A stretch of DNA of 64,000 bases, taken from the NCBI RefSeq assembly GCF_004803695.1, contig NZ_CP039393.1:2170001-2234000 (forward strand). Reading direction: 5' to 3'. A program made the translations under genes and the position numbers. Below, piece after piece: positions 1-8,395 of this stretch. Below the pieces are notes generated by a model. The model was given only the letters and a program-made list of their open reading frames with translations. It was not told the DNA's origin and made no database searches. The stretch comes from Muribaculum gordoncarteri (GTDB lineage Bacteria > Bacteroidota > Bacteroidia > Bacteroidales > Muribaculaceae). Each line of letters begins with the position of its first letter. Within the stretch, counting starts at the first letter, position 1.

Positions 1-1440
1 GATGATTTTCGTCACATTGTCAGACAGATCCGTACATATCGCATAGAAGCCGTCATATTTTTCTTCTTCTGATATGGCGTCAAGATTCAGGGAGACGGTT
101 CTGAATACCGCAACCTCGCCGTCTTCTGTGGCGTAGGTCTCGGAAAGGAACCTGTCAGGGCTCTTATAAGATTTGGTCAATGTCCTGTTTCCACGTGCAT
201 TGCTGTCAGCCTTGTCAATCTCGCGTTGACGCAGGAATCGGAGGTAGTCGCGGTATTTGTATGAAAATGTCACAATCAATCTTTGAGAGAACTTTGTCTT
301 TTCATTGACAATCCAACGCTCGCGATAAAAAGTGCGGTCTCCGTAATAACGGGCAGTATCGGCATCAGTCAGGTCAAACTCCAGTTCATCCTCGTCTGCA
401 TCCCGGTACCGCTTGTCTTTTTGTACCGTGTCGGACTTTACAAGTTTCCATCCTGTCGGTTCCAGACACCAGTCCCTGAGATTATCCTCCAGTTTCTTTA
501 TTGACTGCACCGTTATGAATGATCTTTCTGCTGTGGAGTTATATGACCGGTTGCCTTCAGAAGAGAGACCTCCGTCTGTACAGACTACAATCTTGCTGAC
601 CCCCATCTTCTCAACTATAATCTTTTCAGTTGGAATCAAGGTAGTCTGTTCGTTGGCATTGCCGGGATTGATGCACATCGCAACCGGCATGCCGGAGTTG
701 TCGATGAACATACCCATCTGTACGATGGGGTTCGGTCGATGTTCCTTGGAGACTCCGTACTTGCGTATACGTTCATGAACGTTCCCTTTTTTGTCTGTCA
801 CATAGTCCGGATCGGCAGATTCTCTCTCGAAAAAATAGTTGGTGCAGTCATAGTACATGACGGTCGTATCCCGTTCGACAACCTTTGACGAATTAAGGAA
901 AAGTCTCTTCTGGATGTATTCACCGTGTCTGTCCAGGATATCCAGACTCCTGTAGATATGCTGTTTTTCTATATCAAAAGGCTCGATATAGCTTCCGCTC
1001 CTGCGATAATTACCTAGTTTTGAAGCCGGTCTCAAAAGCCGTTCGTAGACCATCAGCTCCAGAACTTTGTTGAAATCGAAGTCGAACTTATGTTTACGTG
1101 AGATTGCCTCGCATATCCTGTCCATCCCGACCTTATGGTACAGCCGTTTAAGAAACAGATATCCGCTCTCGCAACTCTGAGCCTCGCCTTTTTCAATAAG
1201 CTTTGTGGGCGACAGACGTGATATTATCACCTGCCGGCCCTCCTTCTCCTGTGCCGTAAGCCTGGCGATATATTCCCTGGCCCATTCAACAGGATCTCTG
1301 TCTCCGCATCTCTGACGAACTTCCTCAAGCGTTCCAAGGCGCTCATGGATTCTTGAGGTACTTTTGCCGTTCTTGTCCCTGTATGCCTTCTGTACATAAA
1401 GGATGGAAGTCTTTTTTGTCTTGGTTATTTTCAGCTTCAT
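1..1440 (-). CDS. IS1634-family (DDE) transposase, 3' end missing
   Basis: The frame is open from an ATG at 1440 to the window edge, giving 480 codons without a stop. The protein starts MKLKITKTKKTSILYVQKAY and has the layout of large IS1634/IS4-superfamily transposases. A YYDCTNYFF segment carries the likely first catalytic Asp. It is followed by a VCTDGGLSS segment with the likely second, and by the strongly basic C-terminal half with the YREKWI-like (YRERWI) element usual for this group. Family members are about 550-600 residues, so roughly 80-120 residues should lie outside the window. No frameshift or stop is seen, so the copy may be active. Transposition is the expected role; the exact IS name cannot be given without a search. 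Confidence 0.85.
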   Translation of the reverse strand, partial: MKLKITKTKKTSILYVQKAYRDKNGKSTSRIHERLGTLEEVRQRCGDRDPVEWAREYIARLTAQEKEGRQVIISRLSPTKLIEKGEAQSCESGYLFLKRLYHKVGMDRICEAISRKHKFDFDFNKVLELMVYERLLRPASKLGNYRRSGSYIEPFDIEKQHIYRSLDILDRHGEYIQKRLFLNSSKVVERDTTVMYYDCTNYFFERESADPDYVTDKKGNVHERIRKYGVSKEHRPNPIVQMGMFIDNSGMPVAMCINPGNANEQTTLIPTEKIIVEKMGVSKIVVCTDGGLSSEGNRSYNSTAERSFITVQSIKKLEDNLRDWCLEPTGWKLVKSDTVQKDKRYRDADEDELEFDLTDADTARYYGDRTFYRERWIVNEKTKFSQRLIVTFSYKYRDYLRFLRQREIDKADSNARGNRTLTKSYKSPDRFLSETYATEDGEVAVFRTVSLNLDAISEEEKYDGFYAICTDLSDNVTKII

Positions 1441-1477
1441 ATTATGCCGCCCTGCCGTTGATTGCTACACGGTGCTA

Positions 1478-1485
1478 CAAAGATA
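1478..1485 (-). promoter_or_regulatory. Transposase promoter, -7 element TATCTTTG
   Basis: On the minus strand TATCTTTG fits the Bacteroidota -7 consensus TAnnTTTG and lies 38 bases before the transposase ATG, inside the IS end. It would make transcription independent of the insertion site. Confidence 0.55.
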
Positions 1486-1527
1486 GTAATAAAATTTGAC
1501 ACGTGCAAGCGTGCCAGCAAAAAAGAT

Positions 1528-1671
1528 TCATGAAAATGCAACTGTCAAACTACCGAGCACATTGCTGAGATAACGCACCAGATATATGAGCGCCGCAGCT
1601 ATGGCAAGACCGATTACAAGCCGCATGATGCGGTCGACGGTCCAATATCGGGATGAAACTTTTGATGGCAT
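1528..1671 (-). pseudogene. AI-2E family transporter, N-terminal fragment interrupted by the IS
   Basis: From an ATG at 1671 the minus strand encodes MPSKVSSRYWTVDRIMRLVI and then a hydrophobic helix ending RYLSNVL. This is the start typical of AI-2E/PerM-type membrane proteins in Bacteroidota: a T-x-D-R-x-x-R-L segment, then the first membrane helix, normally followed by LPF. After codon 39 (CTC at 1555-1557) the frame enters the IS and stops at 1528-1530 after eight unrelated codons. The family is about 350-390 residues, so nearly all of the protein is cut off. The rest should lie beyond the left end of the IS, outside this window. The family call rests on about 39 residues and is an inference. 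Confidence 0.65.
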
Positions 1672-1806
1672 AAATAAATAGTCGCGTTAAATTATGTTAT
1701 TTAAACAATTCCGCTCTCGCCACTGTTCACTTTCAAGGTTGCTTCAGTAATAATGGATGCCATTACCCCAAATGTGACAATTACTTCCAATATAATTATG
1801 TGAAAG

Positions 1807-1839
1807 TTTGGATAGTATTGAAATTATTACGTAAATTTG
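1807..1839 (+). promoter_or_regulatory. Promoter of the thrS operon
   Basis: TTTG at 1807-1810 and TAAATTTG at 1832-1839 are separated by 21 bases and match the Bacteroidota -33/-7 arrangement. The leader to the thrS ATG would be about 60 nt. Confidence 0.6.
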
Positions 1840-1906
1840 CAGTCGATTTTTTGCATAGGTGTGCCCATACGGCAAAAATACCGGCAAAACACTATAAACA
1901 TTTACA

Positions 1907-3844
1907 ATGATAACAATTACATTTCCTGACAAGAGCTCAAGGCAGTATGAAGCCGGCACGACTCCGCTGCAGATTGCCGAAAGCATAAGCCCGCGCTTGG
2001 CCCAAGACATTCTTGCGGCCACAGTCAACGGTGAAGAGTGGGACATAAGCCGTCCCATCAACGATGACGCCGAAATAAAACTCTTCAAGTGGGATGACCC
2101 GGAAGGCAAGCACGCTTTCTGGCACAGTTCGGCCCACCTTCTCGCCGAAGCTCTCCAAGAGCTTTACCCGGGCGTGAAGTTCGGTATAGGACCTGCCATT
2201 GAAAACGGATTCTACTACGACATCGACCCCAACGGTCACACCATAACAGCCGCCGACTTCCCCAAAATCGAAGCCAAGATGATTGAGCTCGCTCAAAAGA
2301 AAGAGCCTATTGTCAGAGCCGACATAGCCAAAGCCGATGCGATGAAAATGTTTGGCGACCGCAACGAGGAGTACAAGTGCGAGCTTATCAGCGAACTTGA
2401 GGACGGCCACATAACCACCTACACCCAGGGTGCGTTCACCGACCTGTGCCGCGGTCCCCACCTTCCCAACACCGCCCCCATCAAGGCTGTGAAGATAACT
2501 TCGCTTGCCGGCGCTTACTGGCGCGGCGACGAAAAGCGCAACCAGCTCGTGCGCGTCTATGGCATAACATTCCCCAAGAAGAAGATGCTCGACGAGTATC
2601 TCGTGCTCATGGAAGAGGCCAAGAAGCGCGACCACCGCAAGCTCGGCAAGGAGATGGAGCTATTTGCCTTCTCGTCAAACGTTGGTGCCGGACTTCCCCT
2701 CTGGCTTCCCAAGGGTGCCGCTCTCCGCGACCGTCTTGAGCAGTTCCTGCGCAAGATTCAGAAGCAGTACGGCTACCTGCAGGTAATCACACCCCACATA
2801 GGCAACAAGATGCTCTACGTGACCTCAGGTCATTATGCAAAATACGGCAAGGACTCATTCCAGCCCATCCACACTCCCGAGGAGGGCGAAGAGTACCTGC
2901 TCAAACCGATGAACTGCCCTCACCACTGCGAGATATTCAAGGCGTTCCCCCGCTCCTATCGCGAGCTCCCCTTGCGACTCGCCGAATTCGGAACGGTCTA
3001 CCGTTACGAGCAGAGCGGTGAGCTTCACGGACTCACCCGTGTGCGCGGATTTACTCAGGACGACGCACACATATTCTGCGCCCCCGAGCAGATCAAGGAT
3101 GAGTTCCTTAAGGTTATGGATATCATATTCTACATCTTCAAGGCTCTCAAATTTGACAACTACGAGGCTCAGATTTCACTTCGCGACCCCAAGAACAAGG
3201 AGAAATACATCGGTTCCGACGAGAACTGGCACCTTGCCGAGCAGGCCATCATCGAAGCTTGCGCCGAAAAAGGGCTGAAAGCCCGCACCGAACTTGGCGA
3301 GGCAGCCTTCTACGGCCCGAAGCTCGACTTCATGGTCAAGGACGCAATAGGCCGCCGTTGGCAGCTTGGAACAATTCAGGTCGACTACAACCTTCCCGAA
3401 CGCTTCCAGCTCGAATACACCGGAGCCGACAACCAGAAGCATCGCCCCGTGATGATTCACCGCGCACCCTTCGGTTCGATGGAACGCTTCGTGGCCGTGC
3501 TCCTCGAGCACACCGCCGGACGATTCCCCTTGTGGCTCGCCCCCGACCAGGCTGTGGTGCTCCCCATCAGCGAGAAGTTCAACGACTACGCCTATCAGGT
3601 TGCAAAGGAGCTTAACGCCGCCGATGTAAGGGCAATTGTCGACGACCGCAACGAGAAAATCGGAAAGAAAATCCGCGACAACGAGCTTAAAAGAATACCT
3701 TATCTGCTCATTGTTGGTGAAAAAGAAGCACAAAATGGTGAAATTTCCGTAAGAAAACAAGGCGAAGGCGATAAAGGTACGATGAAAATTGCTACCTTTG
3801 CAGAATATTTGACCGACGAAGTCAACAATATGGTAAATCAATAA
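1907..3844 (+). CDS. thrS: Threonyl-tRNA synthetase
   Basis: This cytoplasmic class II enzyme charges tRNA-Thr. The 645 residues match the bacterial length. An N-terminal TGS domain covers about residues 1-62. The second additional (editing) domain follows, with the HxxxH-type [11 protein letters not shown] segment near residue 75. The catalytic core runs from about 240 to 530 and includes [10 protein letters not shown] with the zinc-binding Cys. The C-terminal anticodon-binding domain begins near 545 (VVLPISEKF). The ATG at 1907 directly starts the TGS domain. It heads an operon with infC (9-base gap), rpmI and rplT, the common thrS-infC-rpmI-rplT order. No T-box-like leader is seen, as expected outside Gram-positive bacteria. 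Confidence 0.98.
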   Translation: MITITFPDKSSRQYEAGTTPLQIAESISPRLAQDILAATVNGEEWDISRPINDDAEIKLFKWDDPEGKHAFWHSSAHLLAEALQELYPGVKFGIGPAIENGFYYDIDPNGHTITAADFPKIEAKMIELAQKKEPIVRADIAKADAMKMFGDRNEEYKCELISELEDGHITTYTQGAFTDLCRGPHLPNTAPIKAVKITSLAGAYWRGDEKRNQLVRVYGITFPKKKMLDEYLVLMEEAKKRDHRKLGKEMELFAFSSNVGAGLPLWLPKGAALRDRLEQFLRKIQKQYGYLQVITPHIGNKMLYVTSGHYAKYGKDSFQPIHTPEEGEEYLLKPMNCPHHCEIFKAFPRSYRELPLRLAEFGTVYRYEQSGELHGLTRVRGFTQDDAHIFCAPEQIKDEFLKVMDIIFYIFKALKFDNYEAQISLRDPKNKEKYIGSDENWHLAEQAIIEACAEKGLKARTELGEAAFYGPKLDFMVKDAIGRRWQLGTIQVDYNLPERFQLEYTGADNQKHRPVMIHRAPFGSMERFVAVLLEHTAGRFPLWLAPDQAVVLPISEKFNDYAYQVAKELNAADVRAIVDDRNEKIGKKIRDNELKRIPYLLIVGEKEAQNGEISVRKQGEGDKGTMKIATFAEYLTDEVNNMVNQ

Positions 3845-3853
3845 AACTACTGA

Positions 3854-4429
3854 ATGGATAACAAACCTGGAAATCAGCCGCATCGCGGCACCCCGCAGCG
3901 TAAAGGAATGCCTCAAAAAGAGAAAGACCCTTATGCAATCAATGAACGCATCAGAGCCCGTGAGGTACGCCTCGTCGGCGACAATGTGGAACCGGGAATA
4001 TACTCCATTCAGGAGGCTCTCCGTCTGGCCGAGGAAGAAGGTCTTGACCTAATCGAGATTTCGGCAAGCGCCAATCCCCCCGTGTGCAAGATTCTGGACT
4101 ATCAGAAATTCCTCTACCAGCAGAAGAAACGCCTTAAAGAGCAAAAAGCCAAGTCAACCAAGGTGGTTGTGAAGGAAATCCGATTCGGACCCCAGACCGA
4201 CGACCACGACTACAACTTCAAGCTCAAGCACGCTATGGAATTCCTCAAGGAGGGAGCCAAAGTAAAGGCCTACGTATTTTTCCGCGGACGCTCAATCCTT
4301 TTCAAGGAACAAGGCGAAGTGTTGCTGCTTAAGTTTGCAACCGCCCTTGAGGACTTGGGTAAGCTTGAGCAAATGCCGGTGCTTGAAGGCAAGAGAATGA
4401 CTATCATGATTTCGCCCAAGAAAAAGTAA
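3854..4429 (+). CDS. infC: Translation initiation factor IF-3
   Basis: IF-3 binds the 30S subunit, prevents premature 50S joining and proofreads the start codon. The 191-residue product has a basic N-terminal tail, the IF3 N domain (from [18 protein letters not shown] at about residue 25), a lysine-rich linker, and the C domain with the conserved [19 protein letters not shown] stretch. Its start is an ordinary ATG, not the AUU used for autoregulation in enterobacteria, so that control is probably absent. It lies 9 bases after thrS and 64 bases before rpmI. Confidence 0.97.
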   Translation: MDNKPGNQPHRGTPQRKGMPQKEKDPYAINERIRAREVRLVGDNVEPGIYSIQEALRLAEEEGLDLIEISASANPPVCKILDYQKFLYQQKKRLKEQKAKSTKVVVKEIRFGPQTDDHDYNFKLKHAMEFLKEGAKVKAYVFFRGRSILFKEQGEVLLLKFATALEDLGKLEQMPVLEGKRMTIMISPKKK

Positions 4430-4493
4430 TCGCAACCAATCAAAGCCGATTCAGAAATATTATATAAACTCGAATTAATTAAAAATTAAAGAA

Positions 4494-4688
4494 ATGCCTA
4501 AGGTAAAGACTAATTCCGGTGCCAAAAAGAGGTTCGCCCTTACCGGAACAGGAAAAATCAAAAGAAAACATGCCTTCAAAAGTCACATCCTGACCAAGAA
4601 GACTAAGAAACAAAAAAGAAACCTCACCCACTTCTCTACAGTAGCTAAGGCTGACATCCACAATGTCAAGGAGCTGCTCGCAATGTAG
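4494..4688 (+). CDS. rpmI: 50S ribosomal protein bL35
   Basis: A 64-residue basic protein of the large subunit beginning [20 protein letters not shown], which is the bL35 signature, and containing the typical [14 protein letters not shown] run. Length is as usual for the family. It is the third gene of the thrS-infC-rpmI-rplT operon. No Shine-Dalgarno sequence precedes the ATG; the upstream bases are A-rich, as usual in Bacteroidota. Confidence 0.97.
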   Translation: MPKVKTNSGAKKRFALTGTGKIKRKHAFKSHILTKKTKKQKRNLTHFSTVAKADIHNVKELLAM

Positions 4689-4817
4689 TAGGCAGAGGAC
4701 TCCGATGAGTTTCACCGTTTTTAATTCGTGATTTCTATAATCGTTATTATTAACCGAATGCACAGCTAAAAACCAAAGAGCAATTAAGCCGCTGACATTC
4801 AAAAAACATTTTACAAG

Positions 4818-5168
4818 ATGCCAAGATCAGTAAATCATGTTGCTTCAAGAGCACGCCGAAAGAAAATCTTAAAACTCACCCGCGGATACTTCGGTTGCCG
4901 CAAGAACGTTTGGACCGTAGCCAAGAACACTTGGGAAAAGGGTCTTACCTACGCTTACCGCGACCGCAAGGACAAGAAGCGCAACTTCCGCGCTCTCTGG
5001 ATTCAGCGTATCAACGCTGCCGCCCGTCAGGAGAACCTCTCCTACTCTAAGTTGATGGGACTTATCCACAAAGCAGGTATCGAGATCAACCGCAAAGTGC
5101 TTGCCGACCTCGCCCTCAACAACCCCGCAGCTTTCAAGGCTGTAGTTGACAAGGTGAAGAACGCATAA
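4818..5168 (+). CDS. rplT: 50S ribosomal protein bL20
   Basis: This 116-residue protein binds 23S rRNA early in large-subunit assembly. It starts [20 protein letters not shown] and has the long basic N-terminal helix and the globular C domain with [15 protein letters not shown] at the end. In several bacteria bL20 represses its own operon by binding the mRNA. Here a 129-base spacer separates it from rpmI, which leaves room for such a site, but no specific pseudoknot is evident by eye. A strong terminator follows. Confidence 0.97.
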   Translation: MPRSVNHVASRARRKKILKLTRGYFGCRKNVWTVAKNTWEKGLTYAYRDRKDKKRNFRALWIQRINAAARQENLSYSKLMGLIHKAGIEINRKVLADLALNNPAAFKAVVDKVKNA

Positions 5169-5189
5169 ATAATTGCGACATCTTATAGA

Positions 5190-5236
5190 GTCAGGACATC
5201 ATCCCGCCATCGGGACGGTGTCCTGACTTCTTTTTA
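5190..5236 (+). terminator. Intrinsic terminator after rplT
   Basis: GTCAGGACA at 5190-5198 pairs with TGTCCTGAC at 5219-5227. An inner ATCCCG/CGGGAC stem and a T-rich tract at 5228-5235 follow. Confidence 0.9.
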
Positions 5237-5303
5237 AGACTCTCTGAATGACACGCATATCACGCACATCGTATCACAACGACTACTATTAGCCCCGTTT
5301 TGC

Positions 5304-5334
5304 TTGCAAATAATAATTATTGTACTTAAATTTG
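5304..5334 (+). promoter_or_regulatory. Promoter of the beta-eliminating lyase gene
   Basis: TTG at 5304-5306 and TAAATTTG at 5327-5334 are 20 bases apart, giving a leader of about 48 nt to the ATG at 5389. Confidence 0.6.
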
Positions 5335-5388
5335 CATCAAACCATAAAAATCACAAATAATAACCGACAATAAACCAACATTAATTAC

Positions 5389-6837
5389 ATGGCAGTAAAA
5401 TTCTACAAATCGGAAAATCAAGTACCCCTGGAAATGCACAAGGTGAGAGTGGTACAGAAACTCAACCTCTTGCCGGTAGAGAAGCGACTTCAGGCAATCC
5501 AAGGGGCCGGAAACAATACATTCCTTCTTCAAAACAAGGACATATACATGGACATGCTCACCGACAGCGGTGTAAACGCGATGTCGGACGAGCAGACGGC
5601 AGCAATGTTCACGGCCGACGACTCCTACGCGGGAAGCGAAACATTCAACCGCCTGCGCCGCGCGGTCAAGGAGGTGTTCGGAACCGAATATCTGTTGCCC
5701 GCCCATCAGGGACGAGCATGCGAGAACATTCTGGCCGAAGCATTCGTGAAGCCCGGCTCGGTGGCAATCATGAACTTCCACTTCACCACAACCAAGGCCC
5801 ACATAACGCGCTGCGGAGGCGAAGTAGTCGAAGTGGTCGACAGCAAAGGTCTGCAGCCCCAGAGCGACGACCCGTTCAAGGGCAACTTCAATCTCGATGT
5901 GCTCAAGGAAACCATCGAGCAGTACGGCCCTGAGAATGTGGCATTCGTGCGCGTAGAGGCCGGCACAAACCTCATAGGCGGACAGCCCGTATCGCTCGAG
6001 AACATGCTTGCCGTGGCCGATGTGTGTCACAAATACGGCGTAATGAGCGTGCTCGACGCCTCGCTGCTTCAGGACAACGTGTACTTCATGAAGACCCGCG
6101 AAGCCCAGTGCAAGTACATGACAACAAAGCAGATATACCATCTGCTCGCCGACAAGATGGACATAATCTACTTCTCAAGCCGAAAACTTGGATTCGGCCG
6201 AGGCGGTGCCATCACCAGCCACAATGAGAGCCTCATGAAAAGCCTCATGGAGTTCATTCCCCTCTACGAAGGCTTCCTCACCTACGGCGGTATGGATGTA
6301 AGGTCGATCGAGGCCGTGGCCGTTGGCCTTTACGAATCGCTCGACATGGACTACATAAGCCAGGGTCCCGAGTTCATCCAGTACCTCGTAAAAGAGCTCG
6401 ACGACTACGGAGTGCCCGTAATCAAGCCCGCCGGCGGACTTGGAGCCCACCTCAACTGCTCGGAGATACTGCCCGAGTTGCCCCACAACCAATATCCTGC
6501 GGCAGCCGTTGCAGCCGCGCTGTACATAGCCGGCGGTATCCGAGGCATGGAGCGCGGAACAGTGTCGGAGCAGCGCGAGCCCGACGGCTCGGAGCGTTAT
6601 GCCGAGCTTGAGCTGCTGCGCCTCGCCATGCCGCGCCGAGTGTTCACGCTCAGCCAGGTGAAATACTGTGCCGACCGCGTAAAATGGGTTTGGGACAACC
6701 GCGACCTCATAGGCGGTCTGCAATGGACCGAAGAGCCCAAGGTGCTGCGATTCTTCTTCGGCCGCATGAAAGAGATAGGCCACTGGCAGGAGGACCTCGC
6801 CGAAAAATTCCGAATGGACTTCGGCGACAGCCTGTAA
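5389..6837 (+). CDS. Tryptophanase/tyrosine phenol-lyase family enzyme, divergent
   Basis: This is a PLP enzyme of the beta-eliminating lyase family, 482 residues (TnaA and TPL are about 455-475). Family landmarks are clear: LLTDSGVNAMSDEQ (about 57-70), DDSYAGSETF with Tyr80, LPAHQGRACEN with Arg109, Asp223 in SVLDAS, and the PLP lysine, Lys266, in YFSSRKLGFGRGG. The MERG segment with Arg389 lines up with tyrosine phenol-lyase Arg381 rather than with typical tryptophanase. However, the DATR arginine that contacts PLP in TPL is Leu226 here, and the lysine segment is atypical. It may cleave tyrosine, tryptophan or another beta-substituted amino acid to pyruvate and ammonia; the substrate cannot be settled from sequence. 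It has its own promoter and terminator. Confidence 0.8.
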   Translation: MAVKFYKSENQVPLEMHKVRVVQKLNLLPVEKRLQAIQGAGNNTFLLQNKDIYMDMLTDSGVNAMSDEQTAAMFTADDSYAGSETFNRLRRAVKEVFGTEYLLPAHQGRACENILAEAFVKPGSVAIMNFHFTTTKAHITRCGGEVVEVVDSKGLQPQSDDPFKGNFNLDVLKETIEQYGPENVAFVRVEAGTNLIGGQPVSLENMLAVADVCHKYGVMSVLDASLLQDNVYFMKTREAQCKYMTTKQIYHLLADKMDIIYFSSRKLGFGRGGAITSHNESLMKSLMEFIPLYEGFLTYGGMDVRSIEAVAVGLYESLDMDYISQGPEFIQYLVKELDDYGVPVIKPAGGLGAHLNCSEILPELPHNQYPAAAVAAALYIAGGIRGMERGTVSEQREPDGSERYAELELLRLAMPRRVFTLSQVKYCADRVKWVWDNRDLIGGLQWTEEPKVLRFFFGRMKEIGHWQEDLAEKFRMDFGDSL

Positions 6838-6855
6838 CAATCCATCCACACACAG

Positions 6856-6886
6856 CAAGAGGCAGCTCATTCCGAGCTGCCTCTTG
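6856..6886 (+). terminator. Hairpin after the lyase gene
   Basis: CAAGAGGCAGCTC at 6856-6868 pairs perfectly with GAGCTGCCTCTTG at 6874-6886, 19 bases after the stop. There is no T-run behind it, so it may act as an mRNA-end stabiliser or a Rho-assisted terminator. Confidence 0.65.
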
Positions 6887-6908
6887 TCGCATACCGGCGG
6901 CATATTGC

Positions 6909-6943
6909 AAAATAAAAGGCGGAATGTCGACCGACAATCCGCC
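6909..6943 (-). terminator. Terminator of the ECF sigma factor gene
   Basis: On the minus strand a GGCGGATTGTCG/CGACATTCCGCC hairpin (6918-6943, one mismatch) is followed by TTTTATTT. Confidence 0.8.
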
Positions 6944-7003
6944 TGTGGTATCAATTTTAATTATGGGCCGTCCTTAGTGGGGCGACAGGCTCCAATGCTG
7001 TTT

Positions 7004-7507
7004 TTAGCGATAGTCCTTCAATGTCTGCTGCAAGCGCTGACGGGCGAAGAAGATGCGGCTCTTAACCGTTCCGAGGGGAAGATTCATCTTTTCGGCGATT
7101 TCATTGTACTTGTAGCCGGCAACGTGCATTGAGAAGGGAATGCGGTAGTCATCGCTGAATGAGTTGATGGCTGCAGTGATCTCCTTTGCGGCAACCGAAC
7201 CTTCGGGAGTTTCAAAACCCGAATCCTGCGGAAGGTTGAGGTGATAGAGATCCTCGGTCTGATCCATGATTGTAGCCGAGCGAACGACCTTGCGGTAGTT
7301 GTTGATGAAGATGTTACGCATGATGGTGAACACCCATCCCTTGAAGTTTACATTGTCCACATACTTGTCCTCGTTGTCGAGAGCCTTCAAAGTAGTGTCC
7401 TGAAGAAGATCGTAAGCATCGTCACGGTTGGAAGTGAGGATATACGCAAAATTCAGTAGATTGCTTTGCAATCCGAGAAGCTTAGCTTGAAAATTAGTAG
7501 AACCCAT
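7004..7507 (-). CDS. ECF-type RNA polymerase sigma factor
   Basis: A sigma-70 family factor with only regions 2 and 4. Region 2 is visible as LLNFAYILTSNRDDAYDLLQDTTLKAL and KGWVFTIMRNIFINNYRK. Region 4 is AINSFSDDYRIPFSMHVAGYKYNEIAEKMNLPLGTVKSRIFFARQRL, a helix-turn-helix that reads the -35 element (described here by segments). The start is set at ATG 7507 (167 residues, MGSTNFQAKLL). An upstream in-frame ATG at 7582 overlaps the promoter and is rejected. No anti-sigma factor gene is adjacent. A 14-base inverted repeat spans its leader and the intergenic region, which may bear on regulation. Confidence 0.93.
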   Translation of the reverse strand: MGSTNFQAKLLGLQSNLLNFAYILTSNRDDAYDLLQDTTLKALDNEDKYVDNVNFKGWVFTIMRNIFINNYRKVVRSATIMDQTEDLYHLNLPQDSGFETPEGSVAAKEITAAINSFSDDYRIPFSMHVAGYKYNEIAEKMNLPLGTVKSRIFFARQRLQQTLKDYR

Positions 7508-7579
7508 AATTGATAATTTTTGATGTTGATGTTGTTTGATACATTTGCTACACAAACGTGTTACAAATCGATTACGATG

Positions 7580-7608
7580 CAAATATACGCAATATTTTTA
7601 ATATGCAA
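7580..7608 (-). promoter_or_regulatory. Promoter of the ECF sigma factor gene
   Basis: On the minus strand TTG (7606-7608) and TATATTTG (7580-7587) are 18 bases apart. The transcript would start just inside the longer reading frame, supporting the ATG at 7507 and a leader of about 65-70 nt. Confidence 0.65.
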
Positions 7609-7912
7609 GAATTTTGTGAAATATTTTTTAGTTAAAATGATAGATTTAACATTTTAGCACATTCATATCATTGATTATTAATATTTTATGATTTTATATG
7701 CCATGTTTCACTCTTGTTACATTGCATTACACATCCTGTCACACACCCCTAAATTCATGCCAAATGCCTGATAAGCACATAATTGTAACACGTTTGCAAC
7801 ATCTTAAAATTTCGTTACATCGGTGAACTTCCCGACAACATAGATGTTGCAATAAATAATGCGACATATAATAATGAGAAAGATAGAGTGTTCATAACCT
7901 AAATATATTTAG
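7588..7912. other. AT-rich intergenic region between sigma factor and dCMP deaminase
   Basis: No reading frame or RNA gene is supported here. The stretch carries TTGTAACACGTTTG at 7783-7796, the exact inverted copy of 7553-7566. It also has further GTTACA/TGTAAC hexamers at 7716-7721, 7784-7789 and 7814-7819. These could be binding sites for a sigma factor or repressor, which is inference. Confidence 0.4.
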
Positions 7913-7920
7913 TATCTTTG
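7913..7920 (+). promoter_or_regulatory. Promoter -7 element of the dCMP deaminase operon
   Basis: TATCTTTG at 7913-7920 matches TAnnTTTG. It overlaps the GTG of a slightly longer reading frame, so translation must begin downstream at ATG 7944. Confidence 0.6.
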
Positions 7921-7943
7921 TGTCGTATAAGTTTCAGTTCCAA

Positions 7944-8375
7944 ATGAATTCACAGGAGAAACAAAGCTTGCTCGACAAGCGCTATCTACGCATGGCAAGA
8001 ATCTGGTCGGAAAATTCCTATTGTCAGCGTCGCAAGGTAGGAGCCCTTTTAGTAAAGGACCAAATGATAATCTCGGACGGGTACAACGGCACTCCGGCCG
8101 GATTTGAAAACGTGTGCGAGGACGAAAACGGAGTCACAAAACCCTACGTGCTCCACGCCGAAGCCAACGCCATCACCAAGGTGGCCCGCATAGGCAACAG
8201 CAGCGAAGGCTCCACCCTCTACATCACAGCCTCGCCGTGTCTTGAATGTTCCAAGCTCATAATCCAGGCCGGCATCAAGCGCGTGGTCTACAACGACCTC
8301 TACCGCATACAGGACGGACTCGAGATACTGCGCCGCGCCGGAGTCGAATGTATCCACATAGCTGAAATAGATTGA
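7944..8375 (+). CDS. Deoxycytidylate (dCMP) deaminase
   Basis: This zinc enzyme deaminates dCMP to dUMP, supplying the thymidylate pathway. The product from ATG 7944 is 143 residues, MNSQEKQSLLDKRYLRMARI onward. The start GTG 7920 is rejected because it lies in the promoter. The zinc and catalytic motif HAEANAI (His and Glu) and the PCLEC cysteine pair are intact. The substrate loop SENSYCQRRKVGALLVKD and the GYNGTPAGFENVCED insert are typical of the ComEB/dCMP deaminase group. It is the first gene of a tight run of five: protease, formyl-THF cyclo-ligase, Ric-like protein and LuxR regulator follow, with gaps of 5-24 bases. Confidence 0.93.
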   Translation: MNSQEKQSLLDKRYLRMARIWSENSYCQRRKVGALLVKDQMIISDGYNGTPAGFENVCEDENGVTKPYVLHAEANAITKVARIGNSSEGSTLYITASPCLECSKLIIQAGIKRVVYNDLYRIQDGLEILRRAGVECIHIAEID

Positions 8376-8395
8376 CGACACACCCACATTGATAT

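Larger units (their letters stand above)
1..1556 (-). mobile_element. IS1634-type insertion sequence, truncated by the window edge
   Basis: This stretch holds a minus-strand transposase gene and about 115 bases of non-coding sequence upstream of it, ending inside a transporter gene. The right-hand boundary is placed near 1551-1556, because there the transporter reading frame stops matching its family. The left end lies outside the window, so terminal inverted repeats and the target duplication cannot be compared. Confidence 0.8.

Noticed and set aside
283-778. Two plus-strand reading frames under the transposase
   Set aside because: They lie antisense to the long, family-matching transposase frame and show no recognisable protein features.
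4689-4817. A bL20-binding leader between rpmI and rplT
   Set aside because: The 129-base spacer is long enough, but no convincing hairpin or pseudoknot could be traced by eye.
7004-7582. Longer sigma factor starting at ATG 7582
   Set aside because: The TATATTTG promoter lies directly at this ATG, so the codon would be at or before the transcript start; ATG 7507 fits the family.
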